Positions 1-7,102 are shown, numbered from the stretch's first letter. The stretch: DNA of 10,823 nucleotides from 38-11 sp927435965 (GCA_927435965.1 CAKMKB010000099.1:1-10823), one strand, 5' to 3'. The notes: generated from the sequence alone by a model not told the origin. A program made the numbers and translations.

Positions 1-971
1 GTTGCTAGGGCTATCTGCATACCCGCATCCAGCATGGGTCTTGGGTTGAAAGGCAAGGGATGACTGACAGAGAAATCCGTACCCGGTAAAAACACACCAA
101 CAACCTTGGCATCTATCATCTTCTTTATTGAGGATTCCGGTGTATAGTTCAAGTGGTCACCTGACATCATTTTCATTTCAGCAGCTAGGTCTGATCCTCC
201 AATATAGGAATAGCAATCTGTGTGTATCTTGGCCTCAAGCTTATAATCCATACCGGCTCTAAGAACACGTTCAGCATCTCTGGCTGTGTAGTAGCCCTCA
301 TCCACCCATATGTCGCAGGCATCTGCCAACTTTTCTTCGGCAACCATAGGAATCATTTCATTGATTAAAAAATCAATGTATCTGTCTTTTGACATTTCTC
401 TTGGCCAACCATGGGCACCCAGGAATGTGGCTGAAATGTCAGCTTTGCAATTTTGTTTCAGCTTTGATATAACCCTAAGCTGTTTCAGTTCTGTTTCTCT
501 ATCAAGTCCATAACCACTCTTGATTTCAAGAGTGGTTGTGCCATTTCTAATCATTCTATCGATTTTGTTATGGCTTTCCAGATATAGCGACTCTTCCGTT
601 TCCGACCTAGTCATGTCGATAGATGCTTCCATGCCTGTTTTGATTCCACCGGCTCTAAACTTCTCCAATCTCCCAGAAATCAACCCTGCAGCGTACTCTT
701 CAACCCTAGATTTTCCAAATACAAGATGGGTGTGGCAATCTACAAATCCAGGAAGGACAACCTTATTGGAGCCATCAATAACCTTGCAATCCCGGCTATC
801 GATTTGCTGTTCGTAGGCTTCTTTGTTTCCAATAAATATTATTTTTTCGCCTTTAATGGCTATATATCCATTCCGTATCAAGCCCACTAGGTCTGAACTG
901 TTTTCTGATACTGTCAGTAACTGGGTGCAATTCTCTATTACCAAATCCGGCTTGAGCAATCCATTATTCAT
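1..971 (-). CDS. hutI: Imidazolonepropionase (partial, C-terminus cut by window edge)
   Basis: The enzyme hydrolyses 4-imidazolone-5-propionate to N-formimino-glutamate, the third step of histidine breakdown, in the cytosol. About 323 residues are visible; family members have about 410-420, so the end lies outside the window. It is a metal-dependent amidohydrolase: the metal-binding HTH is at residues 80-82 in the context VDCHTHLVFG, with Arg89 after it. KSGYGL is at 151-156, FLGAH at 183-187, His250 in IHTD, and DHL at 272-274. The Asp metal ligand expected in the LATD motif lies just beyond the edge. The ATG at 971 is preceded by AAAGGAGG at good spacing. The gene follows hutH by 56 bp and is probably the third gene of the operon. 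Oddity: the usual HADE motif reads HTDC, so the conserved Glu is Cys253. The assignment is secure from motifs and context; exact substrate preference is less certain. Confidence 0.92.
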   Translation of the reverse strand, partial: MNNGLLKPDLVIENCTQLLTVSENSSDLVGLIRNGYIAIKGEKIIFIGNKEAYEQQIDSRDCKVIDGSNKVVLPGFVDCHTHLVFGKSRVEEYAAGLISGRLEKFRAGGIKTGMEASIDMTRSETEESLYLESHNKIDRMIRNGTTTLEIKSGYGLDRETELKQLRVISKLKQNCKADISATFLGAHGWPREMSKDRYIDFLINEMIPMVAEEKLADACDIWVDEGYYTARDAERVLRAGMDYKLEAKIHTDCYSYIGGSDLAAEMKMMSGDHLNYTPESSIKKMIDAKVVGVFLPGTDFSVSHPLPFNPRPMLDAGMQIALA

Positions 972-1027
972 TTGGCCTAAACCTCCTTTTCAGATCTATG
1001 AACCCAAGAACCCTGTTGATACTTATA

Positions 1028-2557
1028 TCAGTAAAGTGACCCAACAACATCTTCAATAGCCTCCAACAGCCCGCCTGAGGCTATCAATTCTGTGGCAATG
1101 TCCATATCCTTGTAAATCAGTCTATCCGACTCCATAAAGGTGACCCTCTGTCTCAGTTGTCCATAAGCCTCCTTAGACCCTTTTCCCAATAAATCAGCAT
1201 CCTTGAAATCCACAGCTTGAGCTGCACAGAGCAACTCAATACCCAACACAGATTGGGCATGCCCTATGATTACCCGTGCTTTTCTGGCTGCAATTGTTCC
1301 CATACTGACATGGTCTTCCTGATTGGCTGATGTGGGTATGGAATCAACACTGGCGGGATGTGCCAGCACTTTGTTTTCAGATACCAATGATGCAGCGGCA
1401 TATTGTGGGACCATAAAACCGCAATTGATTCCGCCCTCCTTGACCAGAAATCCCGGTAACCCGCTCAGTGATGGATTGACCAATCTTTCTATGCGTCTTT
1501 CGGAAATGTTGGCATACTCAGCCATAGCGATTCCCAAAGTATCCATAGCGATAGCTACGGGCTGTCCATGGAAATTGCCCCCTGAATAAGCCTCTTCCGT
1601 ATCTGTGAAAATCAGCGGGTTATCAGTGGCTGAGTTTATTTCTGTCTCTATAACCTGTCTGACATAATCCAAGGCCAGTCTGCTTGCACCATGAATCTGT
1701 GGCGTGCACCTGAGAGAATAGGCGTCCTGCATCCTCTTTTCACCTTGTCTGGTTGTAAGCTTGCTGTTCTGGCAAAGCTTCAGGAGATTTTTCGCGCATT
1801 CTATCTGTCCCTTGTGAGGCCTAGCAAGATGGATACGTTCATCAAAGGCATCTGTTATGCCCTCAAGGGCTTCAATGGTCATTGTAGCAATCACATCCGC
1901 CGTTTTGGTGATGACAATGGAATCATAAACTGCCAGACTCCCTACAGCCATCATTGCACAAGTGCCATTGATCAGAGCGAGTCCTTCCTTAGCCTGCAGT
2001 GTGACTATGGGTATGCCTGCCCTTTCCATAGCCTCCCGACCTTCCATCGCTTCACCCTTGTATTCAGCCTCCCCTAGTCCGATCATAGGAAGCACCATAT
2101 GGGCCAGCGGACATAGATCACCACTGGATCCCACAGATCCTTTTTCTCTGATTTGAGGATGGACACCTTTGTTGAGCATATCAATCAACGTCTGAACCAC
2201 TTCAAGTCTGATACCTGAAAAGCCCTTTACCAGTGCGTTGGCTCTTAGCAGAATCATGGCTCTTACAATCTCCGTGTCAAAGTTACTTCCGATACCGACT
2301 GCGTCTGCAACTATCAGATTTCTCTGGAGCTCCTCTAACTGGTCATTTGAAATGCTCACATCACTGAATTTTCCAAAGCCTGTGTTGATGCCATAAATCG
2401 CTCTGCCTTGAGCAACAAATTTTTCCACAAGATTTCTCGATTCAATGATTTTTCTTTTTCCATCTTCAGTCAGCTCGACTTTTATTCCTTTTCTAGATAC
2501 CCTGACCACTTCTTCAAGGGTCAGGCTATTGCCATCTAAATATACTATCGGGTCCAT
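1028..2557 (-). CDS. hutH: Histidine ammonia-lyase
   Basis: The enzyme removes ammonia from L-histidine to give trans-urocanate, the first step of the pathway. The product is 509 residues, the normal family length. Visible landmarks are YGINTGFG at 55-62, the MIO-cofactor region GSVGSSGDLCPLAHM at 140-154, LINGT at 196-200, YSLRC at 280-284, SGGNFHG at 325-331 and NQEDHVSMG at 412-420. The ATG at 2557 was chosen because GGGAGG lies 5 nt upstream and the protein then begins in the usual family manner; an in-frame upstream start at 2605 would overlap the end of hutU and has no such site. The gap to hutU is 19 bp, so the two are co-transcribed. Two oddities are the MIO triad Ser-Ser-Gly instead of Ala-Ser-Gly, and Ala84-Asp85 where HAL normally has Ser-His. 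The lyase family is certain; histidine as substrate rests on family resemblance and on the neighbours. Confidence 0.93.
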   Translation of the reverse strand: MDPIVYLDGNSLTLEEVVRVSRKGIKVELTEDGKRKIIESRNLVEKFVAQGRAIYGINTGFGKFSDVSISNDQLEELQRNLIVADAVGIGSNFDTEIVRAMILLRANALVKGFSGIRLEVVQTLIDMLNKGVHPQIREKGSVGSSGDLCPLAHMVLPMIGLGEAEYKGEAMEGREAMERAGIPIVTLQAKEGLALINGTCAMMAVGSLAVYDSIVITKTADVIATMTIEALEGITDAFDERIHLARPHKGQIECAKNLLKLCQNSKLTTRQGEKRMQDAYSLRCTPQIHGASRLALDYVRQVIETEINSATDNPLIFTDTEEAYSGGNFHGQPVAIAMDTLGIAMAEYANISERRIERLVNPSLSGLPGFLVKEGGINCGFMVPQYAAASLVSENKVLAHPASVDSIPTSANQEDHVSMGTIAARKARVIIGHAQSVLGIELLCAAQAVDFKDADLLGKGSKEAYGQLRQRVTFMESDRLIYKDMDIATELIASGGLLEAIEDVVGSLY

Positions 2558-2576
2558 TCGTACCTCCCTGTTTCTA

Positions 2577-4292
2577 TTATCTGACTGCTCTTCCCTTTGG
2601 TCCAAACGTCACAAATTCAGCAGGTTGCCACCATAATGGCACTTTGATGGATTCATCAGTCAGCTTTCCTTTTCCGTTTGCTACATCTTTGGCGGTTTCA
2701 TAACCTGCCTGGGCATGTCTCACAACACCAATACCCGAATCTACCGTCAGTGCAGAATCAAGTCTCAAATCAGCTTCCTCTGTTCCGTCAGCTATCATTG
2801 TTACTCCCGTATGGACTGCCTCACCCATAGAATAGTTTGCCTGAATTGCAATGAGGTCGCAGCCGGCTGCGCAGTTCAACAAAGCATTTAAGTATGGCCA
2901 GTCTGAAATCAGATCTCCACCATCCTTCATGTTTTCAGACTCAAATGTGGGGTTGACTATGGATCCAGAATCCAGGTTGTCTCTCGAGAAGGCAACAGGA
3001 CCCTTCAGTTCGCCATTTCTTACCATTTCATTGATTGCAAGCCCGAATTTCCTTCGCTGCCCAAATCCCATATAGCAGATTCTTGCTGGAAGTCCTTCTA
3101 TCGGCAGATTTCGTCTTGCCAGATTGATCCATCTCTCAACCAATGGGTCTCCCTTGCATATTTCAAGGGCAAGATCATCTGTCTTTCTGAGGTCTTCCGG
3201 ATCTCCTGACATGCAGATCCATCTGAATGGTCCTCTTCCCTCACAGAATAGCGGTCTAATGTATTCCGAAACAAAACCAGGAATCGTCATGGCTTCAGCT
3301 TCAGGCATTCCAGCATCCCTACACTCTTTTCTGATGCTGGTACCATATTCGAATACCTCAACGCCTTTTTTGTAGAATTTGTTCATGACAGTCAGCTGTC
3401 TTTTCATTGTCTCTCTGGCATCCTTTAAGTATGCCTGTCTGTTTCTTGCTCTGTAATCATCTGCTTCCTCGCCGGTATAACCTGAAGGGATATAGGATAT
3501 CGGATCATGACAAGGGCACATCTCACTGATTATATCAGGCATAAATCCTTTGATATAAGCTTCTTCAAAGACATCCGCCGCATTGCCAACCACCGCTACA
3601 GAGGTAGGTCTTTTCTCCGCTACTGCTTTTTTTGCGATATCAATAGCCTCATCCAGAGAGTAAACCTTCTGGTCAAGATAGTTTTTCTCTATTCTCCTGT
3701 CAATTATTCTCTCGTCTGCATCCACTATTATAGCAACACCGCCATGCATCTTCATGGCCCAGCTCTGATTGCCTCCCATACCGCCTGCTCCAGCCGTCAG
3801 ATAGATCCTGCCGGTCAGGTCGTTATCAAACTTTTTCATGGCGATGGCTGAAAGTGTTTCAAATGTTCCCTGTATTACGCCTTGTGTACCGATATATTCC
3901 CATGGTGCTGCAGTGTATTGAGCAAATATGGTCAGGTTCTTATCCTGTAGATCGTAGAAAGTCTCCCAGGTTGCCTTCATGATATTGGTGGTTGCCATAA
4001 CAACTCTCGGTGCCAATCTCTGGGTTCTGAACACCGCTACAGGCATACCCGATTGTATGACAAGCGTCTCATTGTTTTCGAGCTCTTTAAGTGCCTTTAC
4101 GATTGCATGATATGATTCCCAGTTTCTGGCGCATTTGCCATTACCACCATAGATAACCAACAGCTCCGGAATTTCTGCATTCTCCATGTTGTTTTCCAGC
4201 ATCCTTAACAGTGACTCCTGTTTCCATCCCTTGCATCTAAGTGTGTCGCCTCTTTGGGCTTTGACTTCATATAAAACTTCAGCATTACTCAT
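2577..4292 (-). CDS. hutU: Urocanate hydratase (divergent urocanase)
   Basis: The enzyme hydrates urocanate to 4-imidazolone-5-propionate using tightly bound NAD+ as an electrophile, in the cytosol. The product is 571 residues, near the roughly 555 of the short bacterial form. Shared landmarks are IYGGNGKCARNW at 47-58, YIGTQGVIQGT at 133-143, the glycine-rich TAGAGGMGGNQ at 166-176, IRPLFC at 345-350, LPARIC at 401-406 (Cys406 matches the active-site Cys410 of the Pseudomonas enzyme), DSGS at 441-444 and SDWPYLNALLN at 463-473. The ATG at 4292 has GGAGG at good spacing. An in-frame ATG at 4355 is rejected because it lies upstream of the predicted transcription start near 4328. It is the first gene of the hut operon, read from a sigma-54 promoter. 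Oddity: the region 483-490 reads IQANYSMG where canonical urocanases have HHGGGVGMG, and the RDHLD motif is RDNLD (437-441). Confidence 0.92.
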   Translation of the reverse strand: MSNAEVLYEVKAQRGDTLRCKGWKQESLLRMLENNMENAEIPELLVIYGGNGKCARNWESYHAIVKALKELENNETLVIQSGMPVAVFRTQRLAPRVVMATTNIMKATWETFYDLQDKNLTIFAQYTAAPWEYIGTQGVIQGTFETLSAIAMKKFDNDLTGRIYLTAGAGGMGGNQSWAMKMHGGVAIIVDADERIIDRRIEKNYLDQKVYSLDEAIDIAKKAVAEKRPTSVAVVGNAADVFEEAYIKGFMPDIISEMCPCHDPISYIPSGYTGEEADDYRARNRQAYLKDARETMKRQLTVMNKFYKKGVEVFEYGTSIRKECRDAGMPEAEAMTIPGFVSEYIRPLFCEGRGPFRWICMSGDPEDLRKTDDLALEICKGDPLVERWINLARRNLPIEGLPARICYMGFGQRRKFGLAINEMVRNGELKGPVAFSRDNLDSGSIVNPTFESENMKDGGDLISDWPYLNALLNCAAGCDLIAIQANYSMGEAVHTGVTMIADGTEEADLRLDSALTVDSGIGVVRHAQAGYETAKDVANGKGKLTDESIKVPLWWQPAEFVTFGPKGRAVR

Positions 4293-4317
4293 TTTAATCC
4301 TCCTATTTTTAAGTTCC

Positions 4318-4334
4318 ATAGTATTTAATACTAT
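4318..4334. repeat. 17-bp palindrome over the hutU transcription start
   Basis: ATAGTATTTAATACTAT has perfect 8-bp arms around one central base. It spans roughly -7 to +11 of the predicted hutU transcript. Its ATACTAT half also occurs in the upstream 19-bp repeats, but its spacer is shorter. It could be an operator or a leader hairpin; the sequence alone does not decide. Confidence 0.55.
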
Positions 4335-4339
4335 ACAAA

Positions 4340-4355
4340 GCAATAAGCGTGCCAA
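4340..4355 (-). promoter_or_regulatory. Sigma-54 (-24/-12) promoter of hutU-hutH-hutI
   Basis: The minus strand reads TTGGCACGCTTATTGC followed by T. This matches the sigma-54 consensus YTGGCACGN4TTGCW exactly, with GG at -24 and GC at -12. The predicted start is near 4328, giving a leader of about 36 nt with a GGAGG site before the hutU ATG. A gene for a sigma-54-dependent activator is divergently encoded next door. Confidence 0.9.
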
Positions 4356-4425
4356 TAGTTCACATATTCAAATCATGCTATTTCAAGGGTTCCGGAAAGC
4401 GTATTTCTATATTTAGTTCGTTATT

Positions 4426-4444
4426 GTACAAATTTTATACTATT
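4426..4444. promoter_or_regulatory. Probable enhancer (UAS1) for the sigma-54 activator
   Basis: The plus strand reads GTACAAATTTTATACTATT, which contains the near-perfect dyad GTACAAA-T-TTTATAC. A second copy at 4491-4509 differs at one base. The dyad centre lies about 105 bp upstream of the predicted hutU start, a typical place for a bacterial enhancer-binding-protein site. An outer inverted repeat (ATTTAGTT at 4411-4418, AACTAAAT at 4450-4457) brackets it with almost the same centre. Binding by the adjacent activator is inference. Confidence 0.7.
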
Positions 4445-4490
4445 GTATTAACTAAATACTGATATACAACACTTCCCATTATTATCTGGT

Positions 4491-4509
4491 GTATAAATTT
4501 TATACTATT
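4491..4509. promoter_or_regulatory. Probable enhancer (UAS2) for the sigma-54 activator
   Basis: GTATAAATTTTATACTATT is identical to UAS1 at 18 of 19 positions and contains a perfect odd dyad, GTATAAA-T-TTTATAC. It starts 65 bp from UAS1, about six helical turns, and lies about 170 bp upstream of the predicted hutU start. It ends 5 bp before the -35 box of the activator's own promoter, so it could also mediate autoregulation. Confidence 0.68.
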
Positions 4510-4513
4510 CTTC

Positions 4514-4543
4514 TTGTCAGCTTTTATTTCAACGTGATATAAT
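4514..4543 (+). promoter_or_regulatory. Sigma-70/SigA promoter of the hut activator gene
   Basis: TTGTCA (4514-4519) and TATAAT (4538-4543) are separated by 18 bp. A TG one base before the -10 box makes it an extended -10 promoter. The predicted start near 4550 leaves a very short leader before GGAGGTGA and the ATG at 4565. Confidence 0.7.
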
Positions 4544-4564
4544 GCCTTAAATGGAGGTGATAGC

Positions 4565-6217
4565 ATGCTCAAATTGTTTGATAAGTTAAGTTGTCCTATC
4601 ATAATACTTGAAGGAGAAAAGGTCATATACACTAACCATCGAGCTGATCAAATCAACAGATCAGTCAATCTTTTAGAAATTATTGGTTCAAGCGAAGTAT
4701 TGAATCAAGGAAATCACACCTATAATATTCATAGATATTTTGTTGTACTATCAAAAAAGAAGTATCAAATCATTGAGCTTCAAGATGTAGATTATCTTAG
4801 GCGTATTGAAGAAAAAGTATATTGTTATGAGGCCATCTTCGACAAGCTGGATGATGGACTGATGATGAGTGACAAGAATGGAAGGATCATTCTCTACAAC
4901 CCAGCTCAGGAAAAGCTTGAGGGACTGGCAAGAGAGAACTGTATGGGAAAATATCTGTGGGATGTGTATCAATACGAGGCGCCGGAAATGTCTGAACATC
5001 GGCAGGTTTTCAAAAGCCAGAAGCCTATCATCAATGAATATAAATCCCATGTCAAAAATGGGCAATCAGAGAAATATCTGTCTTATTCTACTTATCCAGT
5101 TATACATGACAACCAGACACTATCGGTCTTTTCTGTCAGCAAAAACGAATCGAAGCTGCTGGAGCTTCTCTCAGAGACCCTTGAATTAAAGCGAAAGCTA
5201 AAAAACAAAGCCGTCTCTAAAACATTCAATAACGGCACCTTTTACACATTTGACGATATAAAGGGAAACAGCCCTGCCATGACCAATACCATAAAAGAAG
5301 CAGAAAGAATGTCTTTGATTGATGGTAATTTATTGATTATAGGCGAAACAGGTGTGGGCAAGGAAATGTTCGCTCAAAGCATCCATAACATGAGCAAGCA
5401 TAATAAAGAAAAGTTTTTTGCAGTTAACTGCGCAGCTCTGCCCGAAAATCTTTTGGAGAGCACACTCTTTGGAACAACAAAAGGATCATTTACAGGCTCT
5501 ATCGATCAGGATGGCTACCTGGAGGAAGTGGGGAAAGGAACCCTGTTTCTGGATGAGCTTAATTCATTGCCAATCTACATGCAAACCAAGCTCCTCAGGG
5601 TATTTCAGGAGAAAAAGTTCAGAAAAGTCGGAGGATTAAAAAACAAGGATGTAGAATGCAGAATTATATGCGCAATAAACGAAGACCCCGAAACACTCCT
5701 CAGCGAAGGAAGACTGCGCCAGGATCTGTATTTCAGGATCTCCAGATTATGCCTATTCATACCACCTTTGCGTGAGCGCCCTATGGATATAGCCTTTCTA
5801 ACAAACTTCTTCATCAACAAGTACAATGAGATTCTTGATAAAAGCATTAAGGGATATGCAAACGACCTGAGAGAGCTACTCTACGATTATCTCTGGCCGG
5901 GTAATGTCAGAGAGCTCGAGCATGTTATCGAAAACCTTGTAATCAATACTGAGGCCAGCGAATCCGAACTCAATAGCTCCCATTTGCCAAATTACCTGAA
6001 GAGTAAGCTGGTGAAGGAAGAAAACAGAACGCGCAAAAATACAGGATCCTTGCCAGAAACACTCAATGAAGCGGAAAGAAAAATAATTGTAGAGGCCCTC
6101 AACCGTTTTAACTGGAATTTCACCAGAACCTCAGCTTATCTGGGCATTATAAGGCAAAGCCTAATCTACCGAGTCAAGAAGCTTGACATCACAAAAGATA
6201 AAGACTTGTGGTTATAA
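4565..6217 (+). CDS. Sigma-54-dependent transcriptional activator, PAS-AAA+-HTH (probable hut regulator)
   Basis: The protein is a 550-residue bacterial enhancer-binding protein that remodels sigma-54 RNA polymerase with ATP. Residues 1-75 look like a small PAS-like sensor. A second PAS domain covers about 85-195, with DGLMMSDKNGRIILYNPA at its start. The AAA+ domain covers about 228-455: Walker A GETGVGKE at 260-267, sigma-54 contact loop GSFTGS at 307-312, Walker B TLFLDE at 326-331, the arginine-containing RLRQDLYFR at 383-391 and WPGNVREL at 444-451. The Fis-type HTH is at 505-540 (RTSAYLGIIRQSLIYRVKKL). There is no receiver domain, so the signal is probably a small molecule sensed by PAS. 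The layout resembles RocR-type activators. It diverges from hutU, and two sigma-54 promoters nearby serve hut and fchA-ftcD, so it is the likely activator of both. The inducer (histidine, urocanate or an analogue) is not readable from sequence. Confidence 0.93.
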   Translation: MLKLFDKLSCPIIILEGEKVIYTNHRADQINRSVNLLEIIGSSEVLNQGNHTYNIHRYFVVLSKKKYQIIELQDVDYLRRIEEKVYCYEAIFDKLDDGLMMSDKNGRIILYNPAQEKLEGLARENCMGKYLWDVYQYEAPEMSEHRQVFKSQKPIINEYKSHVKNGQSEKYLSYSTYPVIHDNQTLSVFSVSKNESKLLELLSETLELKRKLKNKAVSKTFNNGTFYTFDDIKGNSPAMTNTIKEAERMSLIDGNLLIIGETGVGKEMFAQSIHNMSKHNKEKFFAVNCAALPENLLESTLFGTTKGSFTGSIDQDGYLEEVGKGTLFLDELNSLPIYMQTKLLRVFQEKKFRKVGGLKNKDVECRIICAINEDPETLLSEGRLRQDLYFRISRLCLFIPPLRERPMDIAFLTNFFINKYNEILDKSIKGYANDLRELLYDYLWPGNVRELEHVIENLVINTEASESELNSSHLPNYLKSKLVKEENRTRKNTGSLPETLNEAERKIIVEALNRFNWNFTRTSAYLGIIRQSLIYRVKKLDITKDKDLWL

Positions 6218-6229
6218 ATTAACCTTAAA

Positions 6230-7102
6230 CTATATGTAAATTTGTTCCATTGAAAAATGATGGGCTTGCAGATAATGATCCAACACGTCCTTTAAGGCAT
6301 CTATCGGAACAGGACCCACGAGTTCTGTTCCTGCAACCTGAATACCATAACTCATGGCTTCTGATTTGACAGTTTCAAAAACCCGATGTATAGGTGTTTT
6401 TGAATAATTGGTCAAGTTCATGGAGATTTGAATCATTTTCGACTCCTCGATTGGCAATGCAATAGCCCTGACATATTGATAACCACCTGTGGCCCCACGT
6501 ACTGCCTTCACTATTTTCTTGCCTAACTCGATGTCATCTGTTCTCAGGTTGACATTGAAGGCTACCAATGGGAATCTTACACCCGTAACAGTTGCGCCAC
6601 TTTTTGGCACAAACTCAAAAGGTCCTTCATCAGGGCGCCATTCCTCATTCTTCATTTTTTCCGGCAACGCCTCATATTGACCTTTTCTTATTTTGACAAG
6701 ATTAATTCGTTCCGGTCGAGTTGCTGCGTCTTCATAGTAATATACGGGCACACCAAGACTTCCCAGGAATCGTCCAAATTCTTTTGCGATTTCAACAGTT
6801 TCTTCAGTAGTCATATCTTTAACCGGGATAAATGGAACCACGTCAATCGCTCCCATTCTGGGATGGCTGCCAGTGTGCTTGGTCATATCGATAAGCTCTA
6901 CAGCCTTTGCTGCCAGGTCCTTTGTTCCCTGCAACACCGCTTCCGGAGAGCCTATGTAAGTAAAAACAGTTCTGTTGTGATTGGGCTCTGAATCTACATC
7001 AATTATTTCCACTTCATTCTTTGCTAATGCTGTCCTCACTTGATTGATCAGTTCATGATCTGTACCCTCGCTGATATTAACCTCTGCCAAAAGCCTTTTC
7101 AT
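6230..7102 (-). CDS. ftcD: Glutamate formimidoyltransferase
   Basis: The enzyme transfers the formimino group of N-formimino-L-glutamate to tetrahydrofolate, giving glutamate and 5-formimino-THF. The product is 290 residues and corresponds to the transferase half of the bifunctional mammalian FTCD; the cyclodeaminase is a separate protein here. The N-terminal LLAEVNISEG matches the usual VPNFSEG start motif, HNRTVFTYIG is at 42-51, and the active-site segment HTGSHPRMGAIDVVPFIPV is at 76-94, with His80 equivalent to the catalytic histidine of the mammalian enzyme. Its ATG overlaps the fchA stop in TAATG, so the two are translationally coupled. It ends 12 bp from the convergent activator gene with no clear terminator between. 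It completes the FIGLU route that starts with HutUHI, and the absence of hutG or hutF in view fits this. Confidence 0.95.
   Translation of the reverse strand: MKRLLAEVNISEGTDHELINQVRTALAKNEVEIIDVDSEPNHNRTVFTYIGSPEAVLQGTKDLAAKAVELIDMTKHTGSHPRMGAIDVVPFIPVKDMTTEETVEIAKEFGRFLGSLGVPVYYYEDAATRPERINLVKIRKGQYEALPEKMKNEEWRPDEGPFEFVPKSGATVTGVRFPLVAFNVNLRTDDIELGKKIVKAVRGATGGYQYVRAIALPIEESKMIQISMNLTNYSKTPIHRVFETVKSEAMSYGIQVAGTELVGPVPIDALKDVLDHYLQAHHFSMEQIYI

Noticed and set aside
1691..2077. 128-codon plus-strand reading frame inside hutH
   Set aside because: It lies opposite a well-conserved gene, has no ribosome binding site or recognisable motif, and is explained by the codon pattern of hutH.
2558..2605. 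Longer HutH from an in-frame start at 2605
   Set aside because: It would overlap the hutU end and add residues absent from the family; the ATG at 2557 has GGGAGG at good spacing.
4293..4355. Longer HutU from an in-frame ATG at 4355
   Set aside because: It lies within the sigma-54 -24 element, upstream of the predicted transcription start, and has no ribosome binding site.
4391..4408. GGAAAGCGTATTTC as a CcpA cre site in the hutU upstream region
   Set aside because: Only the left half fits the cre consensus; the right half lacks the expected CA.
6211..6225. GGTTA-TAAAT-TAACC hairpin as a terminator between the activator and ftcD
   Set aside because: The stem is only 5 bp, AT-rich, and has no T-run on either strand.
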